Program-made: the position numbers and the translations under genes
Notes under the pieces: model-generated
Told to the model about the DNA's origin: nothing
What the model saw: only the letters and a program-made list of their open reading frames with translations
The model's database searches: none
NCBI GenBank assembly: GCA_036939355.1
Contig: JALLAP010000216.1
Coordinates: forward strand, 1-23,379
Direction: 5' to 3'
DNA from: Thalassiosira profunda
Taxonomy: Eukaryota; Bacillariophyta; Thalassiosirophyceae; Thalassiosirales; Thalassiosiraceae
Length of the DNA: 23,379 bases
In this document: positions 6,913 through 14,612 of the stretch, piece by piece
How positions within the stretch are numbered: the first letter of the stretch is position 1
How the letters are laid out: every line of letters starts with the position of its first letter

Positions 6913-9303
6913 ATGGATCCGTCGGCCCAGCCGACCATGGCGGCGCGGCGGGGCCCCGAGTCCGCGCCGGCGCCCCAGGGCTTCGTGCCCAATAATTGCA
7001 ACTTCAACAACCAACAGCCCCTCGCCATGCTCGGCGGCGGGGCTGCCAATTGGTCCACGGAGAATCTACCAGAGGCCCTCGCGGCCGCCGGCCTTCGTGC
7101 GGCCCCGCCGCCGCCGCAGGCCATTGTCGAGGGAGGGCCGCGGCTGCTCCAATTGCAGCAGCAGCAATTGATGCAGCACATGCTGTCCGCTCAATTCGGC
7201 CTCGACGGGCGCCTCCCAAATCACCCAGGGGGCACTGCCGCCGTCGTCGCGCACAACGCGTCCGTGGCCACGGCCCCTGCCACGACAGTGGCGCCCTCGG
7301 CCTCCACGGCCCTGGGCGCGTCGAGCGTCGCCGCCTCTTGTTCCGGCGCGAGGTCGCTGCCCAAGGTGGTCATCACCAGGGGCCAATCTCTACAAATAAA
7401 CAGAGATTTGCCCCTGGTCGTCGCCTCCCCCAGAAGGCACCCAAAGTCCACGAGCAAGCGCCCAACAAAGAAGGGCGGCGCCACAACCAAAGATGCCAAG
7501 GCCAAATCCCACAAGCGCAATCGGAACCACGCCATGCCCACCTCCATCGTCCTCCCCCACTCCTCATCATGCCTCCCGGCCCATCCCGTCCCCGAGTTCT
7601 TATGTCACCTCTACTCCATGCTCTCCGACGCGTCCTACGCGAACATCATAAGCTGGGTCGTACCCACTGAAAACGAAGGGGCCGACCAGGGCGGGGGCCG
7701 CATGGGCACGGGAAAGGTCGTTGTGCACGACCCGCTAAGGCTGCAGGACGAGGTGCTGGGAAGATATTACAGGCATTCGCGGTACAGCTCGTTCCAGCGG
7801 CAGCTGAATTACTTCGGGTTCAAGAAGCGGTTGCACGGGCAGAGGAAGGGGAAGAGTGAGTTTGTCCCTTGTTGCATTCGGTGCTGCTGTTGAAGGGTGC
7901 TGGGTTGCCTTGGGGAGTTGGGTTAGGGGGTTCTCTTGGATAGGATGTCCCTGCTTTTCATGTGTGCTCACATCATGCACCTTATCCCCTTTGCAGTGTG
8001 CCCCTGCTCCTTCGTCCACGACGCCCTCGGGCCCGATCCCCAGAGCCTCCTCCGGCTCAAACGGCGGCTTCCCTCCCAAAAGGCCAAGGGGTCGGACGCC
8101 AGCTCGACCGACGGGTCGAGGTCCACAGTCCCCGGCCAGGCCGGCGGGAAGCGCAAGCCTCCCAAGGACCAAAAGGGAGTCCTGGGCCCGTCCACCATCT
8201 CGATGTCGAGCGTCAGCACCACTTCTCCCCAGCGCTCCAGTCCATTGCAGAACGATGCGTGGGTCCAAAACAAAGTGCCCCCCGTCGCGGCCCCGAACCT
8301 CCACCCGTTGGCCATGTCGTTTTTGAACTCATTGGCCCAAGGACCGTCCGATCCGGGGATTGTTCCGGCGCCGGCCAGGGGCGTCCCCGTGCCCACGGGC
8401 GCCCCACAGCCGCCCGTTCCTCCGACGAACCATCCCCAACAGCGGGACAACGCCGCAGAAATACGAGCCGGCAACGACGCCGTCGTCCGCGAGGCGCGGA
8501 GGTCCCTGGCGGAGAACTTCCTCAAGAGCCAGATGGAACGGCCGGGGGAGGTCGTCGCGTCCGTCCTTGGGCCACTGCCAAGTGCGATGCCCGGGAGCTC
8601 GATACCGGCGGGCAATGCCCTCCCCCAGCAACAGTCGGTACCGGAGGGCAATGGCATGCAACAGCTGTCGATGCCTGGAGGACATGTCCTGCAGCAGCAG
8701 TCGATGCTTGGTAATGCCATTTTTCCGCAGCAAACGATGATGGCGCCGAATGAATTCGCTAATACGGCGGGTCCAGGGTCGACGAAGGTTGACAACCCAT
8801 TCTCTTCGACTTTGACCATGCAGCCATCGGTGCAGGCCGCGTCTGCATTGGAGGGCCAGAACTGGGCGGGGTATGGCCCCAACTCGACCCTCGTCGTGAC
8901 CGCCCCGACGTTCCCGAGCGACGCCAACGCCGCGGCCCTGCCCAATGGCTTCCTCGGCAGCCTGTTTCCGAACAAGGCATTCGATGCCACTGCCGGAGCG
9001 TCTGCCGCCCCGCTTCCCAGCAAGGCGCGGAATTTCAGCCTGGCACACAGCGACAGCATGGGCAGCGACCGCATCATGCAAATGCTAGGAACGTCCGAGA
9101 GCCACCCCCAGGGTGTCGACGAGAGCCCTCCGGCCCAGTACAGTGACCTGTTCAGCAACCTCCTGAACACGGCGCTGCCGCCGTCGGAGGAGCTGTTCGA
9201 CGATGACATGAGCGCGGGGAACGTGTCCGACTTTGGCATAGCGATGGGAGTGGCGCTGCAGGTCGCCGACGATGGGGGCATGATGATGCCGGACGTTGCG
9301 TGA
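6913..9303 (+). CDS. Heat-shock-factor-type transcription factor with a central DNA-binding domain
   Basis: Two exons, 6913-7855 and 7997-9303, with a 141-nt phase-1 intron (GTGAGT...TTTGCAG), give 749 residues. The splice falls inside the DNA-binding domain and creates the Met of the KGKMCPCSFVHD segment, which matches the wing end of diatom HSFs. The winged-helix domain spans about residues 224-337. It has PEFLCHLYSML at its start, ISW, the insertion-containing turn, and the recognition-helix signature SSFQRQLNYFGFKK. A basic, NLS-like stretch (about 165-200) precedes it. The first 160 residues are Pro/Ala/Gln-rich, and the 400-residue C-terminus is Gln/Met/Ser/Pro-rich with repeats around LPQQQSV, typical of activation regions. 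No obvious HR-A/B coiled coil was seen. HSFs usually carry the domain near the N-terminus. Earlier in-frame ATGs (6658, 6670) exist. Confidence 0.88.
7375..7418. repeat. 17-bp inverted repeat with 10-nt loop inside the HSF coding exon
   Basis: The left arm 7375-7391 (ACCAGGGGCCAATCTCT) pairs with the right arm 7402-7418 (AGAGATTTGCCCCTGGT) at 16 of 17 positions across a 10-nt A-rich loop. The segment is in frame in the HSF exon, upstream of the DNA-binding domain. It could form a stable RNA hairpin or be the remnant of a small fold-back insertion. Confidence 0.8.
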
Positions 9304-9514
9304 AGTTAAAAGAAAGGGAGGCGTGCTTGAAATGTACAATACTGTACCATAGGGATGCAAAGTGTTCGCCTCTGCAGAGGTGGGCCTGGGCAAATTGATA
9401 CCCGTTGGCTGCATAGAGCTACGCTACAAGAAAGATCCGCTAACGGCCATTGGGAAGTAAAGTAATGTAATAGCAAAAGCTGCTGATAACTCGTGGATGA
9501 TACCAGCCGGCGAC

Positions 9515-10840
9515 TCACGCCATCGCCAGCGCCACTTCATCTCGGCCGTCAAAGTACCGAGCCAAGTGTTGCCAAGTTTGTTTGGAGCTTTGCTCTTTGA
9601 TCAGGTTAGCGATAGCCTGCACTTCGTCTTGACTGTAATGATCGGCGTACCTCTTGTTCGCAATGAAAGGCTCGGGTGGCCCAGTCGCTTCCAGCTCGAG
9701 AAAAGCGACCAGCTCCTTTGCAACGTCGTCGAAACGAGAAGAATACTCCTCGTAACCAAAGACCATCGTGGGAAGCGCCAGTTCCTCCGAAGCAATGAAT
9801 GCCAGGTTGTGCCACTGCACAAAACGGAAGAATTCGGCGTGGCAAGGTACGGCCGCCAGGGCACCGGCAAGCTCTTTGTCAACCCATCGAGTCCTGAGCA
9901 GATCCGTTGACTTGTCCAGTCTTTTGCACCACTTTCGAAAGCCGCTCTTGGTGTTGGGATACTCTCTGAGCCACGCAGTATCATTTTTCGCGATAAAGCG
10001 CTTCCTCTCGAGGTGAAACCGCGCGACGGTGTTGTCGAAGGGGTTTCTAATGATGTGGATGGCTTTCTTCACAAGACTTTGACTGTACCACCCGATCCGA
10101 GTCGCCAACGAGCCCGAGTCCGAGTAGACCCCGCGCTTCGCCTTGAGGCATGACTTGAGAAAGGACCGGGGCGTTTCGAGGTACGACAAGGGATTGCGGG
10201 ACGTCGAGAAGCCACCACAGTGCGTCTTTGTGAGAACAAGATTGGGAAGATTGATTGGCCTTCCAGGGATGCGTTCCACAAAGGGTCCATTGGGGCTGCC
10301 TTTGAATGCTGGCACACTCGGCTCGTCTTTCACGTCGCCCTCCAATCCATAATTGGTAGCGGTGGTGGTGTTGGTCATCTCGCGAATGGCGTGGATTGTG
10401 TACGAGGTGCCTGAATTGGGATATGACATCAACCAAATGACGCCAGTTGGCCCAGTGGACTCAGTTTCGTTCGCCCTTCCTTTGTTGCCACGCGAGATGG
10501 ACCTTCGATCGTAGCGACGAGCTGTTGGCGGCTCGCTCCACCCCTTCACGGTCGTATTGACATGTGTCGGTTGGAGACCGAGTGGATCATCGTGCTTCAT
10601 CGGCTGACCCGAGAAGAAGACGAGGCACAGCAACACCGTCGACACGGCGGTGCAAGCGAGAGTCACTGGGGGCCGATCGCGAAATACAACGTGAGATTGA
10701 GGGCAAAGACGAAAATCAATTGACTCGACCCTCTACTTACCGGCATGCATGATCCCAATAGCCCGGACAGAGCTCCGAGGGCTTCGAGGAGGCTGGCCCC
10801 AGCCAGCAGCGGTCGTAGAGGACGACGGCGAGTACTTCAT
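9515..10840 (-). CDS. Type II membrane sulfotransferase (PAPS-dependent)
   Basis: Two exons, 10840-10741 and 10665-9515, with a 75-nt phase-1 intron (GTAAGT donor, CCCCCAG acceptor), give 416 residues. The chosen ATG supplies a 33-residue Ser/Pro/Arg-rich cytosolic tail in frame with the main exon. A hydrophobic anchor follows near 34-53 (TLACTAVSTVLLCLVFF), the layout of a Golgi type II enzyme. The 5'-phosphosulfate loop is recognisable near 108-128 (WLMSYPNSGTSYT), and the 3'-phosphate motif near 235-255 (IHIIRNPFDNTVARFHLERK). Such enzymes move sulfate from PAPS to carbohydrates or proteins in the Golgi lumen; the acceptor cannot be read from sequence. Possible N-glycosylation sequons (NTT, NET) follow the anchor. 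It converges on the HSF gene and lies head-to-tail with a second sulfotransferase. Confidence 0.85.
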
Positions 10841-10985
10841 CGTTTAATTGCGCTGCGGTTGTGGTTGAGCTCTTGTTGGCCAGCAAAAAAAATCTGTTGG
10901 GATCTGTCGTGGGACGTCACGAGTCCAAAGCAATCATGAATCCGAGTTGCAACACAGACTCCGAGAGAAAGACCAGTCCCGCCGC

Positions 10986-12727
10986 TCAACTTGTCACTTC
11001 GGAGTACCACTCGATTTCTTTTGCAAAGTAGCTTTCCAGCATGCCCAGCTCCTTCTGGCTCGGGTCTGCTTCCTGGTTGCTTAATGTCGTCGAATTCCGC
11101 CGAGTTGGTCGAAAGCTGTCTGTGAGTCGATCGAGCGCTCCATCCATGATCGACACAAGATGCGCACTGGACACGTTGCGGCGCTGTGCAGATCGAATGG
11201 CGACATCCTTCAGAAAAGGACGCATTGCCCGTTTCAAGGTGGGTCCGTCAAGTTGAGATTCGATGGGCACTAGATGAACCAGACCCAGTTGCTTTTTTGG
11301 ACGGGACGCTTCTGCATTGCCGCTGCCCTGTTGCCTTTCGCTCGCCATTTCCCTAACTCCAAAAGCTTTCTGGAACACGTCGTTGTATCGCTCTATGTTC
11401 TGGGCGTACTTGCCACTTCGTCCAATGGTGCTCAGTTGCCCGGCCGGCCACGTGATTGCCCAAGACGGCAGGCGTAGCACGTTTCCCCTCAAGAGTTTGC
11501 GCAATGCCCCGGCCATTGTCGAATCGTTGTGGTTGCCAGGTCGAATCACATCCTCGACCAATGTCTCAGCCGCGGTGTAAGCAGATTGCACAAATTCCGA
11601 CTGAGAGAACTTGAGAGCGTCCGCGATGCTCCTCGGAGGATAGTGAATAGAACGAAGCTCCGTGTTCCACTCTTTCAGCCCAAGGTCGTCCCCCAACGTA
11701 ACAAAGTTGTTTTCGTACGCCCACCAGCTGTTTGCTTGTTCGACGGGGTGTCGTATGCAGGCCACCAGCACCGGAGGGGGCTCCTTGCCTCGATAGGCGT
11801 CAGCAATCAGATAGGGCGCACTCGGGCTCGTCAAGTACTGCGCACAGCCGTCAAAGCAGAAGAACACGTTGCCCTTCACTTTCTCTTCGTACCATCTTGT
11901 CAGCTAAAGGTACATTTCGAGCCACCGAACGTGAGTTTCACACGAGATGCATCCATATTGATGCGCCAATCGAACTTACTTTCAGAGGGAAAGCCATTCG
12001 ATAGAACACGGGATCCACTGATGGGTTCAGTGGATGCATAAGTATTAGTGCGTCTTGCAATGCATGCTCCAACTCACATAGCACGCACAGTCTTACCAAT
12101 GCCCAGGTAATGCCCGACAAAATAAAAGGACTCCTTGTGATCCAGCTCGGGATGATCCCACGCGCAGAACGGAGTGTAGCATTTGACTTTCTTCGAGTCG
12201 TCCGATACAGAGCAGATATGGCCGCACAGATTCGTCGTCCCGCACCGCGTCTCCCCCAGAATGATTACGTCCGGCAGCACTCGCAGTGGTGCTGTGAGGA
12301 AGCGAAAGGCAACCTCGAGCGGGCGCAGCATGCTTAGGTGCAGATTGAACGACGGCACGGCCGGGTGAGGGACGGGTCGATAGCACCCATCGTCATCTTT
12401 GCTGATGGCGGGTATTTTGCGGTTGAAAATTGTGTGGACGGAGTGGCGATACAGCAGGATGAGGACAGTGTAACCCACCGCGCACAGCGCAAAGTTTGCA
12501 ATTGCGATGTAGAGGGAGCATCTGCCGACCAATGGGGCGCATGATGTTGCAATGAGCCAATAATGTGCGACGGCGTGGCATGGCAACGCCAGCGTCAACC
12601 GCGGGAGCAGCCTCCCGGCTTGGGCGGCGCGGCAAATGCCACCGCCAAGATCGCGTGCGGTGAGAGCGACGCACTGGAGCAGATTCCACGAGCTCCGGAT
12701 CCTCTTCGGCAGGGGAGATGATTGCAT
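10986..12727 (-). CDS. Second membrane-anchored sulfotransferase, different subfamily
   Basis: Three exons, 12727-12097, 12053-11980 and 11903-10986, joined by introns of 43 nt (12054-12096) and 76 nt (11904-11979), give 540 residues. A hydrophobic anchor near residues 72-93 follows a long N-terminal tail. The phosphosulfate-binding loop near 152-170 reads PDVIILGETRCGTTNL, resembling the GxxKCGTT form of heparan-sulfate-type enzymes. The 3'-phosphate motif near 281-296 reads VLVACIRHPVEQANSWW. The 43-nt intron is very short and is the least certain junction, but it is the only acceptor found that keeps frame and yields the expected LMHP...YRMAFPLK link. The GETRCGTT loop differs from the SYPNSGTS loop of its neighbour, so the two are not recent tandem duplicates. 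It probably sulfates cell-surface glycans in the Golgi; the substrate is unknown. Confidence 0.82.
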
Positions 12728-12891
12728 AACTGCATCGGTGCACCCACACCCATCAACGCATCTTGCTAACACAAGAGGCTGCGATTCCGATACCAACACT
12801 CCCCGGCCATCAACGCGCAGTATAAACGGCAATGAAGGGATCTGTGGTGCCAGGAATAATGAGGGAGGGGAGGTCTAGGTGTCGTGGAGTG

Positions 12892-12899
12892 GATGGAGG
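12892..12899 (+). repeat. Target-site duplication, left copy (GATGGAGG)
   Basis: The 8-bp GATGGAGG directly abuts the left inverted repeat of the MITE and is repeated exactly at 13195-13202 directly after the right one. Confidence 0.88.
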
Positions 12900-13194
12900 T
12901 AAGCATGGGCAAAAGAACAAAGCAACTTTGGCTGAATTACAAAGTCAATTACAAAAAAGAGGCCTACGTATTCCTACGTAGCTTTTGTACCAGTTCCTAC
13001 AGGCCTCAAGTGTACACGTGGAAGCTAAACTTCAACATGCGACACAAATGTCTGTCAGCGCTGTCTCGAAGGGTTATCCCAACCCGTTCACTTAGCGCTA
13101 GTTAGCGTTGTGACTTTGTACCAACTTTGTACTTTTTGTAATTCAGCCAGCCCCAAACCCCAGAATTACAAGATTGTTCTTTTGCCCATGCTTA
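12900..13194. mobile_element. 295-bp MITE with 21-bp perfect terminal inverted repeats, hAT-like
   Basis: Positions 12900-12920 (beginning TAAGCATGGGCAAAAG) are the exact reverse complement of 13174-13194. Nested inside is a second inverted pair, GGCTGAATTACAAA (12930-12943) against 13135-13148. A perfect palindrome CTACGTA-TTCC-TACGTAG lies at 12964-12981. There is no coding capacity. The 8-bp target duplication is typical of hAT elements, but P and Merlin superfamilies can also give 8 bp, and the terminal bases fit the hAT pattern only loosely. The element lies about 170 bp upstream of the second sulfotransferase ATG. Confidence 0.9.
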
Positions 13195-13202
13195 GATGGA
13201 GG
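13195..13202 (+). repeat. Target-site duplication, right copy (GATGGAGG)
   Basis: Exact direct repeat of 12892-12899, immediately outside the right terminal inverted repeat. A perfect duplication suggests the insertion is not old. Confidence 0.88.
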
Positions 13203-13573
13203 GGAGGAGGTGGACGTCGCGCTCGCGAGCGAGAGCAAGATGTTTTGGCGAATAGATTGTCGCTAAACAGGATACCTTCGCAGGCCCCTATGGAGTCTTA
13301 CCAATTAATCTTTTAGCAGCTAAATACCTCAACTTAGTCAGTTGTGACATATCGCATCTGTTCCAGGGCTAGGCGGGGGTCATTTGCGCCGGCATTGCAT
13401 TGGGGGAGGCCGGGCGGCGATGTTGCAAACACGCCACGCGCGGGGCAAAGTCGGCCAGCCCGCATTTCGAGAGGCTCTCCGCCAACTCACAAACACGAGA
13501 TCTCGCGCTCGGTGGCAATGAGAACTCGCCGCGGCCGCTTTCATACATTCACCCTCTCTCGACGAATCCCAGC

Positions 13574-14335
13574 ATGTGCAGCTCTTCGCCCCGCAACCGC
13601 TGCCGCCGCCCCTCCTTCGAGGCGACGCGCCGGACGCTCCACTTCCAACACAAGCGCGCCACGGCCGATTTGTCCCAGGTCTGCGACGGGCGGAGCTGGG
13701 AGGCGGTCCGGCGGGTCGTCCAAAGCCCCTCGGAGCCCGCGGCGCCGGAGAAGAGCTACATACCCAAGAGCACGCGCGCCCTCGCCGACGCGCCGGTCCG
13801 GATCGAGGACGACGACAGCGCCCCTTCCAAATCGACCATTGACGACACTCCGGCGAGGCCAAGACGCTCATCCTCCCACCGACGCCATTCCGACGATGCC
13901 GCGCCGCCCTCCCGAAAGGACTTGCACGCCCCTGCCGGCCCCCGCCGCCTTTCGGTCGACAGCAACACCGCCTCGGTGCCCAGCATGGCCGGCCCGCGCA
14001 TCACGGTTCGCAAACTTTCGGAGCCCAGGCACCGGTGCATCGTCACCAACTCGAACGTGTCCGGCATAATACGGCGGTCGCGGTACTCGTGCACCAACCT
14101 CGCGTCCCTCACGGAAAGCGGCGGCGGCGCCGGGGGCGGCGCGCCCAGGCGAACTTCCAACGCCGACCCCGGCTCCTCCGCGTCGGATGCCCCGTGCATG
14201 TCCAAGTCGACCTCGATGCAGGACCTCACCATGCTCGAGCGCCAACGCGACGGCCCCGCCGTCTCCCGCGCCGCGTGGGTGGCGTCCGGCGTGAACTTCT
14301 CCGCGAGCATGGAGGTGTACCTGTTCAAGGCGTGA
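13574..14335 (+). CDS. Disordered protein rich in RRxS-type phosphorylation motifs
   Basis: A single exon of 253 residues from the first ATG of a longer open frame to TGA at 14333. No known domain was recognised. The composition is rich in Arg, Ser, Pro, Asp and Ala, predicting disorder. Basic-directed kinase motifs recur along the whole length: RRPS, RRSS, RRHS, RRLS, RKLS, RRTS. The only segment that looks structured is near residues 30-50 (LSQVCDGRSWEAVRRVVQ), which resembles the short helical WxxVxxxxx units seen in stramenopile repeat proteins. The last residues (SMEVYLFKA) are more hydrophobic and may be a docking tail. It converges on the FYVE-RING gene. Long frames on the other strand here reflect GC bias. 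A role as a PKA- or CaMK-type substrate or scaffold is inference only. Confidence 0.66.
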   Translation: MCSSSPRNRCRRPSFEATRRTLHFQHKRATADLSQVCDGRSWEAVRRVVQSPSEPAAPEKSYIPKSTRALADAPVRIEDDDSAPSKSTIDDTPARPRRSSSHRRHSDDAAPPSRKDLHAPAGPRRLSVDSNTASVPSMAGPRITVRKLSEPRHRCIVTNSNVSGIIRRSRYSCTNLASLTESGGGAGGGAPRRTSNADPGSSASDAPCMSKSTSMQDLTMLERQRDGPAVSRAAWVASGVNFSASMEVYLFKA

Positions 14336-14612
14336 GATGAGACAATAATACACATAGTCGCCCAGTGAAAGTGAAAGTAGAGATATAAGAGAGCGTGGTG
14401 TGCACATTAGATGAGCGCAGCAACCGTGGAGATAGTTGAGTATGTGTCCTAGATGATGGACCTCTGGTGTAACATGCAAAAGGGCACTTTAGATTAGGTA
14501 TGAATTGCAATTCGGAGCAAACAAAAGGGTACAAAGTCTGATGCACAGGTCCTGATTCTGTGCATGGCTTGTCACTTTGACTTGTCCAGGGCTTCTATCA
14601 ACCTCTCCTCCC

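Larger units (their letters stand above)
12728..13573. other. Divergent intergenic region containing a MITE
   Basis: This 846-bp stretch lies between the start of the second sulfotransferase (minus) and the disordered RRxS protein (plus). The MITE at 12900-13194 and its target duplication fill about a third of it. The remainder on the plus side (13203-13573) is GC-rich with no ATG-started frame of note; a frame open from 13400 joins the next gene but has no ATG before 13574. Confidence 0.6.

Noticed and set aside
7968..9281. 437-codon minus-strand open frame antisense to the HSF second exon
   Set aside because: It mirrors the coding strand's codon bias, has no recognisable motif, and the HSF frame is clearly real.
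13756..14479. About 200-codon minus-strand frames opposite the RRxS protein
   Set aside because: Overlapping antisense frames without motifs; the plus frame has recurrent coherent motifs, though neither strand has a known family.
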